Below the pieces are notes generated by a model that was given only the letters and a program-made list of their open reading frames with translations, was not told the origin of the DNA and did no database searches. Made by a program: the position numbers and the translations under genes. DNA of 64,000 bases from an uncultured Bacteroidales bacterium. Lineage in GTDB: Bacteria > Bacteroidota > Bacteroidia > Bacteroidales > Muribaculaceae. Position 1 is the stretch's first letter; the number at the start of each line of letters is the position of its first letter. Shown in pieces: positions 1-9,200 of the stretch. Where the stretch lies: NCBI GenBank assembly GCA_902793405.1, contig CADBDH010000023.1, positions 1-64,000 on the forward strand. The letters are read 5' to 3'.

Positions 1-87
1 CATATTTGCCCTAAAGGATCGGAACACAGTATAATCAATACTGGGACAGAGGATCTGGTGCTGTTCACTATTGTTGTTGCCAGATAA
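1..87 (+). CDS. cupin-fold protein, C-terminal end only
   Basis: An open frame enters the window at base 1 and stops at TAA 85-87, giving 28 residues. The end reads HICPKGSEHSIINTG and then TEDLVLFTIV, which resembles the last strands of small cupin proteins of the mannose-6-phosphate-isomerase type: a proline-Lys-Gly-xx-His turn, then an 'N-T-G-x-E-x-L' strand. In that family the His is usually a metal ligand. The rest of the gene lies outside the window, so substrate and length are unknown. A terminator-like hairpin follows 37 bp after the stop. The call rests on a short tail and could be another beta-sandwich family. Confidence 0.55.
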   Translation, partial: HICPKGSEHSIINTGTEDLVLFTIVVAR

Positions 88-123
88 ATTCCAATTTATC
101 GTTGCGTCTTTTCTAGGTCTAAT

Positions 124-163
124 CGGTTGGTTTACCTTTGTGGTAAATCAGCCGATTTTCTTT
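124..163 (+). terminator. hairpin terminator after the cupin gene
   Basis: Arms at 124-136 and 142-154 pair over 13 positions, two of them G-U in RNA, with a 5-nt loop. A T-rich tail (ATTTTCTTT) follows. It fits a Rho-independent terminator for the partial gene at 1-87. A second short palindrome (GATAAATT-CC-AATTTATC, 83-100) overlaps the stop codon. Confidence 0.6.
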
Positions 164-196
164 ATTGTATTTACGATAAATGGAAAAAGGATATTA

Positions 197-261
197 ATGA
201 ATAAAAGTTGCTCAATCGATTAGGTCGCAACACGCAACTTCACTGATGGCGAAGTTGTGTG
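197..261 (+). other. short ORF followed by an 11-bp hairpin
   Basis: ATG at 197 opens an 8-codon frame (MNKSCSID, stop 221-223) after an A/G-rich stretch. Arms at 231-241 and 251-261 (CACGCAACTTC against GAAGTTGTGTG) pair with one mismatch, and an A-rich run follows. The position, between the cupin terminator and the 3' end of rluD, fits a terminator for the convergent genes. A leader-peptide arrangement is possible but there is no downstream gene on this strand to be controlled, so I favour a chance ORF beside a hairpin. Confidence 0.25.
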
Positions 262-352
262 TAAAAAATAAATCTCTGGTAATCAGATATGTATAATTGT
301 ATTTGTTGTGTTTATTGTTTTCCCTTTGTCTTTTTCGTGGCAAGTATTGTCT

Positions 353-1453
353 TTACTTGGTGGCGAGGTTGCGGGCATAGTCTTCCCACTTGGTGATGAG
401 GGCGGCCATGTCGGCGGGGAGGTCGCTGTCGAAGTCCATCTGCTGGCCTGTCTCGGGGTGGACAAAGCCGAGGGTCTTGGCGTGCAGGGCTTGGCGGGGG
501 CACAGCTCGAAGCAGTTGTGGATGAACTGGGCGTAGCTCGACGAGCGGTTGCCGCGCAGGATCTGGTCGCCGCCGTAGCGGGCATCGTTGAACAGCGGGT
601 GCCCGATGTGTTTCATGTGCACGCGAATCTGGTGGGTGCGGCCCGTTTCCAGCTGGCAGCGCACAACGGCCACGTGGGCCAGGTTCTCGATGGTGTGCCA
701 GTGGGTGACGGCATGTTTGCCCTGTTCTCCGTCGGGGAATACCTTCATGAGCACGCGGTCGCGCGGGTCGCGCCCTATGTTGCCCGTGACGGTGCCGTCC
801 TCCTGTTTCATCTCGCCCCACACCACGGCGATGTACTGCCGCTTGGTGGATTTCTTGAAGAACTGGGCGCCCAACGAAGTCTTGGCGTTGGGAGTCTTGG
901 CAATGACAAGCAGGCCGCTGGTGTCCTTATCGATGCGGTGCACGAGGCCCAGGCGAGGGTCGGTCACGTCATAGTCGGGGTTGTCCTTGAAGTGCCAGGC
1001 CAGGGCGTTGACCAGGGTGCCGTCGAAGTTGCCGTGCCCGGGGTGCACCACCATACCGGCGGGCTTGTTGACGACCATCAGGCTGGCGTCCTCATAGACG
1101 ATGTTCAAGGGGATATCCTGGGCGACGATTTCGCACTCGTAGCGCGGACGGTCCATGACCACGCTGATGACGTCACCGGGATGCACGCGGTAGTTGCTCT
1201 TGACGGGGCGGCCGTTGACGCGGATGCACTGCGCCTCGGCAGCGTTCTGGACACGGTTGCGGCTGGTGCCCTTGATGCGCTCGACCAGATATTTGTCGAT
1301 GCGCAGCAGCACCTGCCCAGGCTCTACCACATAGTGATAGTGCTCCCAGTAGTCCCGCCCGTCCTCGGTGAAGTCAGGCTCGCTATAGTCGTATTGAATC
1401 TCGTGGCCGCCAGCTTCCAGTTCGGAATCCAGCAGCTCGTCGTCCAGCGCCAT
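353..1453 (-). CDS. rluD: RluD-type 23S rRNA pseudouridine synthase
   Basis: This 366-residue protein belongs to the RluA/RluD family, which isomerises uridines in RNA. RluD itself modifies helix 69 of 23S rRNA. An S4 RNA-binding domain lies at about residues 48-110. The catalytic block is HRIDKDTSG at 172-180, with Asp175 the expected nucleophile, and the late family motif GRTHQIRVHMKHIGHPLFND is present. The acidic N-terminal extension of about 35 residues is common in Bacteroidetes homologues. It starts at ATG 1453, 6 bp after the PASTA gene, so the two are probably one transcript from the promoter at 2301-2331. The exact target uridines are inferred from the family. Confidence 0.93.
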   Translation of the reverse strand: MALDDELLDSELEAGGHEIQYDYSEPDFTEDGRDYWEHYHYVVEPGQVLLRIDKYLVERIKGTSRNRVQNAAEAQCIRVNGRPVKSNYRVHPGDVISVVMDRPRYECEIVAQDIPLNIVYEDASLMVVNKPAGMVVHPGHGNFDGTLVNALAWHFKDNPDYDVTDPRLGLVHRIDKDTSGLLVIAKTPNAKTSLGAQFFKKSTKRQYIAVVWGEMKQEDGTVTGNIGRDPRDRVLMKVFPDGEQGKHAVTHWHTIENLAHVAVVRCQLETGRTHQIRVHMKHIGHPLFNDARYGGDQILRGNRSSSYAQFIHNCFELCPRQALHAKTLGFVHPETGQQMDFDSDLPADMAALITKWEDYARNLATK

Positions 1454-1459
1454 GGTGTG

Positions 1460-2272
1460 TCAGTTTTTCTTCTTGTCCTTGTCGGACTTCTTTTCTTGCT
1501 CTTTTTTCTTGTCTTTGTCCTTGTCAGACTTTTGCTCCTTCTTTTCCTCGGCGGCTTGAGCCTTGCGCTCCTGCTCGGCACGGGCCTGGGCTGCTTTCAG
1601 CTCTTCCTCGTAGTTCTTCTGTGCGTCCTGATAGTTGGCCTCGTCGATAGAGTCCATCAGTTCGGGATCGATGATCTGCTCGGGGTTCAGGTCCACGATG
1701 GAGCCGTCGCCCACGGTAATCTTGATCTTGCTGTTCACGCTCACGGGTGTACCGGGTGCCACGTTGTGGCCGTCTACGGTCACCTGCAGAATCAGACCCT
1801 CCATCTCGCTGGGGATGCTGTCCACTGTTACATTCTTGTAACCCATGGCTTTAAGCGTCGCGACGCCTTGGCGTCCAGGCAGGTCAACCAGCTTGGGCAA
1901 AGCGATGATGGGGGCATGCATCGCGTTCACGTTCAGGTAGATGATACGTATTTTCTTGATATAGGACTTGGCCTTGGGGTCCTGGTCGATGACCGTGCCG
2001 GGCTTGTAGTTCTCATAGAAAGTGGTCGAGTCGCTGATTTCCCAACGCAGGCCGGCGTCATCGAGAATCTCGATGGCTTTCTCGAGTGGCAGGTTGCGCA
2101 CGTCGGGCACCTGTACCTGCTGCCCATGGGAGGTAAACACGTCGATAAACAGCAGGGCGATATAACCCAGTGCCACCAGTGCCAGCACCATCAGTCCAGA
2201 GTTTACCAGGATGGGATGGCGGTCACGAAAGCGGTCAAAGCCGCCTTGGTTTTTGTCATTATTATTGCTCAC
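1460..2272 (-). CDS. membrane-anchored PASTA-domain protein
   Basis: The 270-residue protein has a short cytoplasmic N-terminus, one transmembrane helix at about 21-43, and two recognisable PASTA modules (about 52-117, starting PDVRNLPLEKA, and about 118-190). The tail from about residue 225 is very rich in Lys, Glu and Asp and probably disordered. PASTA modules elsewhere bind peptidoglycan or muropeptides. Here no kinase or transpeptidase domain is attached. The gene sits directly upstream of rluD, an arrangement recurrent in Bacteroidales. The start is GTG (read from bases 2272-2270); no better ATG gives the membrane helix. A role in envelope sensing or wall binding is inference. Confidence 0.85.
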   Translation of the reverse strand: MSNNNDKNQGGFDRFRDRHPILVNSGLMVLALVALGYIALLFIDVFTSHGQQVQVPDVRNLPLEKAIEILDDAGLRWEISDSTTFYENYKPGTVIDQDPKAKSYIKKIRIIYLNVNAMHAPIIALPKLVDLPGRQGVATLKAMGYKNVTVDSIPSEMEGLILQVTVDGHNVAPGTPVSVNSKIKITVGDGSIVDLNPEQIIDPELMDSIDEANYQDAQKNYEEELKAAQARAEQERKAQAAEEKKEQKSDKDKDKKKEQEKKSDKDKKKN

Positions 2273-2300
2273 GGTAATTCAATTGAATGGTTACAACCTG

Positions 2301-2331
2301 CAAAGATAGTGAAAGACCCGCACCGAGCCAA
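2301..2331 (-). promoter_or_regulatory. promoter of the PASTA-rluD operon
   Basis: On the minus strand TTG (2331-2329), 20 bp, then TATCTTTG (2308-2301) match the Bacteroidetes -33/-7 consensus. The PASTA start codon lies 29 bp further on. Confidence 0.75.
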
Positions 2332-2356
2332 CAAGTTCACCTGTTTTTTTAGGATA

Positions 2357-2389
2357 TTTGGTTTTACCATGGTTTTTTGGTTAACTTTG
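2357..2389 (+). promoter_or_regulatory. promoter of the gene at 2399
   Basis: TTTG 2357-2360, a 21-bp spacer and TAACTTTG 2382-2389 match the Bacteroidetes promoter form. The -7 box ends only 9 bp before the ATG at 2399, so the leader would be very short. Confidence 0.7.
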
Positions 2390-2398
2390 CGGGTGAAA

Positions 2399-2848
2399 AT
2401 GGACAGGAATTTTGATGAAATAACGGAACATCTGCTTTTGCAGCCCTATTGGGTGATAGACTTCTTGCCCATGCAGGTGCCTCAAGACAGTCGCGGCCAG
2501 TTCTTTGCCGTGGAGCAGTATTTCCTGACCGGAGCGCGTCATGAGCGCCTGTGCCGCCAGCTGGCCGATGTGGTGCTGAAACTGAACTGTTACCATGACC
2601 TGACGGTGAATCGCGGTGGCGACGACTGGGTCAGGAATCCCGAGCCCGAGACCTTGGTCGAGTGGTTGAACACTGCCCTGCACCATGGCCACCTGTGCGC
2701 CCTGATTGATGACGGAGCGGCCTTGATTACCGCCAGCGGCGGTGACACCCACCTCACCCTTTACAACCCGTCGCCCGACCAGCTGCACCTCGCCGGCCAA
2801 CTGGCCACCGCTGCAGGCCTCCACCTGTGGCAGCCCAACCCGATTTAG
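2399..2848 (+). CDS. conserved-looking hypothetical protein, 149 aa
   Basis: The frame remains open far upstream of 2399, but that part is antisense to rluD and the PASTA gene. The ATG at 2399 follows a good promoter and begins a protein of normal composition: 149 residues, mixed alpha/beta, no signal peptide and no membrane segment. Recognisable stretches include PYWVIDFLPMQVP near the start and a C-terminal half rich in Leu and His ending LHLWQPNPI. I do not recognise the family. It is divergent from the PASTA-rluD operon, sharing a 126-bp control region. Function is unknown; the short promoter-ATG distance supports the chosen start. Confidence 0.75.
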   Translation: MDRNFDEITEHLLLQPYWVIDFLPMQVPQDSRGQFFAVEQYFLTGARHERLCRQLADVVLKLNCYHDLTVNRGGDDWVRNPEPETLVEWLNTALHHGHLCALIDDGAALITASGGDTHLTLYNPSPDQLHLAGQLATAAGLHLWQPNPI

Positions 2849-2861
2849 TCTCAAAAACTCG

Positions 2862-2964
2862 ATTTTGTTGACTCCAATCAACAATTTTTCATGAATTTTG
2901 TTGACTCCAATCAACAATTTTTGCCTTTTTTTGTTGATTGTAACCTACAAAATTTGCAACTTTG
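2862..2964. repeat. three palindromes at exact 33-bp spacing, plus a promoter
   Basis: TTGTTGA-CTCCAA-TCAACAA occurs at 2865-2884 and 2898-2917. A third, decayed copy with the same left arm starts at 2931. All three left arms are exactly 33 bp apart, about three DNA turns. The flanks are repeated too (ATTTTG before, TTTT after). A rightward promoter (TTG 2934-2936, 20 bp, CAACTTTG 2957-2964) overlaps the third copy. The layout looks like an operator array for a dimeric DNA-binding protein. The DUF4143 ATPase at 20199-21341 has a similar arrangement in its leader. Confidence 0.7.
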
Positions 2965-3028
2965 TGGTATCATATCGTTGATTAAATCATGATATCGGTA
3001 CTTGTAAGCGTTTATTAATCAATTTATT

Positions 3029-3056
3029 GCTCATTGCGAAAATTTTCGCAATGAGC
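3029..3056. repeat. perfect 28-bp palindrome
   Basis: Bases 3029-3042 (GCTCATTGCGAAAA) and 3043-3056 are exact reverse complements with no loop. It lies in the leader of the CDF gene, 51 bp before the ATG. It could be an operator or the relic of a mobile palindromic repeat. Confidence 0.85.
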
Positions 3057-3061
3057 CAAAC

Positions 3062-3106
3062 TAACAACTAACAACTAAGGACTAAAGACTAAAAACTATA
3101 AACTAA
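3062..3106 (+). repeat. A/C-rich heptad-like repeat abutting the CDF start codon
   Basis: AACTAAC/GACTAAA-type units run without G-rich sequence to within 2 nt of ATG 3108. Related runs end just before the starts at 17648, 18156, 23064 and 56579. There is no Shine-Dalgarno, so an unstructured A-rich leader may serve translation initiation; that role is inference. Confidence 0.6.
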
Positions 3107-3107
3107 T

Positions 3108-4211
3108 ATGGATCGTTCTTCACAGATTATCAGGACCAGTTGGATTGGCATTATCGCCAATGTATTGCTGGCCGCGTTCAAGGCCGTTGTGGGCCTGCTG
3201 GCCAGTTCGGTGGCCATCGTCATGGATGCCGTGAACAACCTGAGCGATGCGCTCTCGAGCGTCATCACCATCGTGGGCACCAAACTCTCGCAGCGCCCGG
3301 CAGACCGTAAGCACCCCTTCGGGTTCGGGCGCATTGAGTACTTCAGTGCCATCATCATTGCCGTGATTGTGCTATCGGCTGGTGTAACATCGCTCATCGA
3401 GTCGGTCAAGAAGATCATTGAGCCGACCACCCCCACTTACACGACCACAACCCTTATCGTCATCATCGTGGCCATTGTCGTGAAACTGGTGCTGGGCAGG
3501 TATGTCAAGTCACAGGGCGAGAAACTCAAGAGCGACGCGCTCATCGCCTCGGGCTCCGATGCCCTGTTCGATGCCATTATCACGCTGGCAACGCTCATCT
3601 CGGCGGGCGTGATGCTGCTGTGGCATGTATCGCTCGACGGTATCCTGGGAGCACTCATCTCGCTGGTCATCATCAAGGCCGGTATCGAGATGCTGGCCTC
3701 GCCCGTCAACGAATTGCTGGGCGCTAAGATTTCGCCCGAACTGCTGTCGCAGATCAAGAAGGAAGTCAACGATTTTGACGGCGTGTATGGCGTGTTCGAC
3801 ATCATCGTCCACAACTACGGTCCCGACGTACAGATAGGCTCGCTACACATCAACGTCAAGGACACCATGGATGCTCACCAGATTCACGGCCTCACGCGCC
3901 GCATCAGCGAGGAGATGTTTGCCCGACATGGCATCATCATGACCGTCGGTGTGTATGCCGTCGCCACAGGCGAGAACAAGCGTGCCGAGATGCAACACAC
4001 CGTCATGCAGGCCGCTGCAGCCCACGAGCACGTCGAGCAGGTGCACGGCTTCTATTACTTTGAAGACGAGCACCGCGTCTCCATCGATGTGGTACCCGAC
4101 ATCACCGTCCACAACGATGCCGCCTTTATCGAGGAACTGAAAGCCGAGCTGCAGCCCCTCGTCCCCGACGACAAGATTTCCATCGTCATCGACCACAACT
4201 ACAGCGAGTAG
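3108..4211 (+). CDS. cation diffusion facilitator family transporter
   Basis: The 367-residue protein is a CDF exporter: about six membrane helices in residues 10-200, then a cytoplasmic ferredoxin-like domain (about 210-290) and an extra C-terminal domain ending DKISIVIDHNYSE. The metal-site pairs are visible: N-N-L-S-D in helix 2 (about 42-46) and D-A-L-F-D in helix 5. There is no His in either pair, which in the family points to Fe/Mn (FieF- or Mn-type) rather than a His-containing Zn site; the ion is therefore inferred. KHPFGFGRIEYFSA is the conserved loop before helix 3. A decayed copy of the 3' end of this gene lies at 12574-12751. Confidence 0.92.
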   Translation: MDRSSQIIRTSWIGIIANVLLAAFKAVVGLLASSVAIVMDAVNNLSDALSSVITIVGTKLSQRPADRKHPFGFGRIEYFSAIIIAVIVLSAGVTSLIESVKKIIEPTTPTYTTTTLIVIIVAIVVKLVLGRYVKSQGEKLKSDALIASGSDALFDAIITLATLISAGVMLLWHVSLDGILGALISLVIIKAGIEMLASPVNELLGAKISPELLSQIKKEVNDFDGVYGVFDIIVHNYGPDVQIGSLHINVKDTMDAHQIHGLTRRISEEMFARHGIIMTVGVYAVATGENKRAEMQHTVMQAAAAHEHVEQVHGFYYFEDEHRVSIDVVPDITVHNDAAFIEELKAELQPLVPDDKISIVIDHNYSE

Positions 4212-4248
4212 GCTGTAGCCTCTAGGCGGGAACGCCGATTGTGGCTCA

Positions 4249-4280
4249 TTTGCACATTAATAATAAAATCATTACCTTTG
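4249..4280 (+). promoter_or_regulatory. promoter of the TPR/AraC regulator
   Basis: TTTG 4249-4252, 20 bp, TACCTTTG 4273-4280. The gene start at 4313 leaves a leader of about 25 nt. Confidence 0.75.
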
Positions 4281-4312
4281 TGGACTACAAAGATTAATGA
4301 CGATTATTCTAG

Positions 4313-6049
4313 ATGATCAAACGATATATACTCATCATCCTATTATGTGTCTCATTTTTTGCCCCCAGCATAACGGCTCGTGAAGTCCAGCTGGAGCGAA
4401 TGCACACGACATGTGCCCAGATGCTGGATAAGTTTGATTATGATGGGCTTACCAAGCAGTCGGAGCAATATATCGAGCTTGCCAACAAGCATGGAGACAA
4501 ACGGGACCAAGCCTATGCCTATTTTTATGCCGGTGCTGCAGCCCTGTTTACCAATCAAGTCAATCAGGCCCATGACTACCTGGAACGAACCCGCAAAATG
4601 GGAGCAGAGCTTGAGAATGATTCGCTGATGGCCTTATCTCTCAACAGTATAGGTATCTATGAGGCTACAGTGAACATGAACATGTATCTGGCACAATGGT
4701 ATTTCATGGAAAGCCTCAAGCATGCCAAGCGTAGCAACTATATCAAGCTTGAGGGTAGTATCTATGGCAACATGTGCACTATCGCCCAGATGCAGCAGGA
4801 TACAACGGTAATTGGTTATGCCCGTGAGTGTTACAGATTTGGTATTCGTGAGAAGAATCCTCATGTGGAGTTCTTGGGAGCCTTACACTTGGGCGAAATC
4901 CATCATCTAAAAGCCAATCTCGATAGTGCCGCCATCTTTATCAATCGAGCGATTGAGGTGTGCAAGAAGCACGATTTCAAGGACATAGCAATCGCCTATG
5001 TGGAACTGGCCGATATCTTGTTTGACAGAGGGCAACTGGCTGAGGCAGAACGATATGCCGAGATGGCTATCAAAATGGCCGAAGAAAACAGCAACAAGAT
5101 GGTGCTGGCCAACGCCTATGACCGCATGGCCCGCATCTGCCATGAGAAAAAACTCTATCAGGAGTCCAACCGATGGCTGGAGCGCGAACTGGAAACCGGT
5201 GAAGCATTGGAATTGGTCAAGTCACAAATCAATGAGCTGATGGCGCTTAACTATGAGGCCATGGGCAATAAGGATGAGGCTCTGCGCTGCATGACCCGTG
5301 CCAAGGAACTGGCAGACTCGACCAATGCCAGTGACCGTGAGCACATGAAGCGCGAGCGCGACATGTCCTTCAGTATCATTGACCAGGAGCGCCAGTTGGA
5401 GTTCAACCGCCGGCAGTTGAAGAACCGCAGCATTATCATCGGCAGCCTCATTGCCCTGGTGATATTGTTGGGCTATATCCTGTGGATCAGCATCCGCAAC
5501 CTGCGCCGTCGCAATGCCTTGTACAAGAATATCGTTCGTCAACAGATGGAATCCATCGAGCGAGAGAAGGAACTGAATAGCCGCATCAAGGAATTGGAGG
5601 CTACTCCTTCCTTACATGAGGAAATCAAACAACCTCCCATTGAGGACGAGGGCAATGATAGCGAGGTTAGCGACATCTCAACTCCATCTGAGAAATCACG
5701 GCGCATATATAATGAGGTTTGCCGCCTGATGGAGGAAGAGCGACTTTATACCGACTCCCAGCTCAATCGCGAGTCCCTTGCCCAGATGGTGGGCACCAAC
5801 AAGTCCTATCTGACCAACATCATCAGCGAGTGTTCCGGCGGCATGAACTTGTCGCAATTCATCAACCAGTACAGGTTGCAGGAAGCCATTCGCACGCTAT
5901 CAGATAAGCAACATATCGATTACCCCCTGAAACGACTTGCTGCCGACTTGGGTTTCGGCTCCATTTCAACATTCTATAAACTCTTCCAGGACAAGGTGGG
6001 CATGTCGCCCTCGGCTTATCGAAAGTCATTTATCGAAGTGGTTAAATAA
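4313..6049 (+). CDS. TPR sensor with membrane helix and AraC-type DNA-binding domain
   Basis: This 578-residue protein has a signal-peptide-like N-terminus (MIKRYILIILLCVSF), a helical repeat region of TPR type (about 40-350), one membrane helix at about 371-392, a coiled-coil stretch rich in Glu and Arg, and a C-terminal AraC/XylS pair of HTH motifs (about 480-575, with LAADLGFGSISTFYKLFQDK). The layout places the TPRs in the periplasm and the DNA-binding part in the cytoplasm, so it resembles a one-component sensor. It stands directly upstream of a T9SS cargo gene and an M6-type protease, which are plausible targets. The ligand or partner of the TPRs is unknown. Confidence 0.88.
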   Translation: MIKRYILIILLCVSFFAPSITAREVQLERMHTTCAQMLDKFDYDGLTKQSEQYIELANKHGDKRDQAYAYFYAGAAALFTNQVNQAHDYLERTRKMGAELENDSLMALSLNSIGIYEATVNMNMYLAQWYFMESLKHAKRSNYIKLEGSIYGNMCTIAQMQQDTTVIGYARECYRFGIREKNPHVEFLGALHLGEIHHLKANLDSAAIFINRAIEVCKKHDFKDIAIAYVELADILFDRGQLAEAERYAEMAIKMAEENSNKMVLANAYDRMARICHEKKLYQESNRWLERELETGEALELVKSQINELMALNYEAMGNKDEALRCMTRAKELADSTNASDREHMKRERDMSFSIIDQERQLEFNRRQLKNRSIIIGSLIALVILLGYILWISIRNLRRRNALYKNIVRQQMESIEREKELNSRIKELEATPSLHEEIKQPPIEDEGNDSEVSDISTPSEKSRRIYNEVCRLMEEERLYTDSQLNRESLAQMVGTNKSYLTNIISECSGGMNLSQFINQYRLQEAIRTLSDKQHIDYPLKRLAADLGFGSISTFYKLFQDKVGMSPSAYRKSFIEVVK

Positions 6050-6152
6050 CGGGGTTTGGACGTTGTGAATCTTCTAAAAAACGTCCAAAAATCGTTCAAA
6101 AAAGGCAAAATTATTCCGAAAAAGGCAAATTGCTTTTTTCGGAATTCATTTA

Positions 6153-6184
6153 TTTGTCGGGCTTTGTCGTTCCTGCTAACTTTG
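6153..6184 (+). promoter_or_regulatory. promoter of the T9SS cargo gene
   Basis: TTTG 6153-6156, 20 bp, TAACTTTG 6177-6184; the ATG follows at 6249. Confidence 0.75.
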
Positions 6185-6248
6185 CTAGTGACAAAAACAG
6201 CACATCTCATGAGGATTAAACATTATTCACCAAATAAATGATTTTACA

Positions 6249-9200
6249 ATGAAAAAAATTACGTTACTACTCAGCGTCTGCATGCCACTGTTGATGATGG
6301 CACAGACCACCAAGGTGATGATCGGTGGCAAGCCGTCGGTCTTCGACCAGCGTATTCAAGGTAGAGAAGTTGTGACTCCCGAGGCTAGCAGTGTGAAACT
6401 CGCTGGTGATGAGCAGAAGGCTCAGTGGGAGCAAAAAGTGCAGAAGCTCAACGAGCAGAAGCAGGACGGACGTTTCTTGAGTGCACAGCAGTTGTTGGCA
6501 CATGCTAGAGCCTACCGTGCCGGCAAAATCAAGGAGCGCATGGACAGCACCATGGTGCGCGAGGGCAAGAAAGATCCCAACGGTACCCCGATGAGCAAAC
6601 AGGCGTTTACCTATGACGAAGCAGGACGCCCATTGAGCTGCATCAACTATCTTCCTAATGCCGAGACGGGCGAGTGGACCTACTATGGCGAGTATGGCTA
6701 CGAGTGGAACGACGATGGACACTGCATCGCTATTTGGGCTATCAACGACCCTAGCGAGGGCACATTCAAGTATGAGTACATCTATGGCAATGGTGGCTCG
6801 GCCTATACGGCCATGATTTATTACCAGTACGTCAACGAGGAGTGGATTCCGGCCCAGATGGCTGAGTACACACTCGATGAAGCAGGAAACACCATCGAGG
6901 AGGTTTACAGCGCCTGGGATGACAACACCAGTGACTGGGTCAAGGCACAACGTGCCACGGCAACCTATGAGGAGCACGGATGGATGACCAGCTATTTCCT
7001 TTATGATTGGGATGCCAGCAAGGGCGATTGGGTCGGCCGTAACGATGCTACTTCAAACATGAAGTGGGAATACACCGCTACGGGCGAGGATGCACTTCAG
7101 GAACGCTATGTCTGGGTAGATGGCGCATGGTTGGCAATCAGTCGCCTTGAGCAGACATTTGACGACAACAACCTGCTTACTCAAATGGAGTGGAAATACT
7201 GGAACTTTGAGCATCAGGACTGGCGCGGCGGTTATATCGCACAAAGCGGACTGGTGCAGAACAACACCAAGACGCTTTATTTCTATGACGAGCAGCGCCG
7301 CCTCGTGCGCCAGGAATCATACAACCGCACGGCCGAACAGGATTACACCACCTATTATACTTATGACGAAATTGCTTACACCGAGCTTGAGACGGGTGAG
7401 ACCGAGGGTGTGCGTAGCTCCTATGCCAACATCGGTGCTGGCATTGAACTGTATCGCCGATACACTTCACGCCATAAACCTGTAGCTACAGCTCCGACCT
7501 ACTATCTGGGTGAGCGCAAACTCACGGCCGGCACCGATATCATGATCAAGACCGAGGAGGAATACCGCTTCATTGACGACGACGGCACCTATCGTGGACT
7601 GGAGTCTTACTCGTTCACACCTAATGAGACCAACTTCCGTCAGGGGACTTCGAAAGAAGAGATTACCTATGACGAGAATGGAAACCAGAAAGGTGCACAC
7701 CACTGGAGAGGCCGCCGCACTGGCGCTACTACCTGGGTATGGGACGATGCAGATGACTGGAACGTATACTATGCTGAGGGTTATGACGGATATGTGCTGG
7801 CTGGATATGACAGGTCCTATTATTCCGGCACTGTGAAGTATCTCAGTGACGGTTACGTCACCACCTATGACTTCACCATGCGCCCCGAGAACATGACCAA
7901 ATGGATTACTGCCAACAACAGTGAAGAATTCAGGAAATACAAGTATCTTGAGACTTATAACTTCTACAACCAGAGCACTGTAGATGTCAACCTGTATGAA
8001 TACACCAACTACTATTATTACAGCCAGACAGGTAAAATTGATGGCGGATGGAACGAGGATGGTACTCCCACCACGTTGGCCAGCAATGGCGGCGAGAGTC
8101 TGAAGGTGGTCCAGGCCGACAATGGCGAGTTCTATGTGGGTTGGACAACTACTTCGGCAACAGGCTATGACGCCAATGTGCAGTTGGTTGACGTCGAGGG
8201 CTACAGCCTGCTGGGCGACGAGGGTATGAAACTCAACACCCAGGCCAGTCCGTCAAGCATTTCCATGATGGGCATGGTTACCGATGCCAACAACAATCTC
8301 ATTGTCAGCTATCCCGACCCACGCAACGAGATAAGCCGCTGGAATAGCAAGCCTTATGTTTACAAGGTGAACAACACGACAGGTTTGCACGACTGGACTT
8401 TGGACGGCGTGAAGGTCCCCACCACTGTCGATGGCAATGTCATGCAGTATATCGTGAGGAACGGCGACAATAATTATGTCACCTTTAGCAATGCCAACGA
8501 CTACTCGGCACACACTTACTATGTGAACCGCGTCAACAACGACGGTCAACTCGCCTGGGAGGAGTCCAAGGCTATGCCTGGCGCATTTGCCACCCTGCAG
8601 CCTAGCGGCGAGGGCCTACTCATGGTTTACAGTCAGGACAAGAAAGTCTATAGCTTGAAGGTTAACGCGGACCTTGAGTCTGACCAGGAGGCAACCGAGA
8701 TCAGCGGCGATGTTGAGATTCAGGCGTTGCCCTACACCGGTAGCCTGTTTGACGCCCAGAGCGATGGCAACGGCGGCATGTTCATCGTCTTTGCCGACAA
8801 CTCCTACAATGCCAAGTACTATATGCTGCACATTGATGCTACTGGTGCACCCACGCTGAACAAGCCCTATCTGATCAATCCTGAGGCCAGCATTGAGGGG
8901 CTTCGTTACTGCTATGATGCCGACAATCAGCAGGTGGCATTCTTCTATACCGTTGGCGACTGGAGCGGGCGCAACCTGGCGATGCAGGTAGTCAACATGG
9001 ATGGCAATCCCGCTGGTGACGAGATGTCCATCAGTGAGATGAGCGGTGGTTACACCATCTCGGGCGTGAAGGCCGTCAATGGTGAGTATATCTTGGCCTA
9101 TGTCAACTCAATCGACTGGTCAAACACCGAACAGTATGTGGCTCGCATCAACACGACCGAGGGTAAGGTCTATGGAAAAAAGGTGGGCGATAGTGCCACC

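Noticed and set aside
308..2398. An 846-codon plus-strand frame covering rluD and the PASTA gene.
   Set aside because: It is antisense to two well-identified genes; only its last 149 codons, from ATG 2399 after a promoter, look like a protein.
2862..2964. Evenly spaced repeats as a possible CRISPR array.
   Set aside because: The sequence between the repeats is itself partly repeated, the units are short palindromes, and there are no cas genes.
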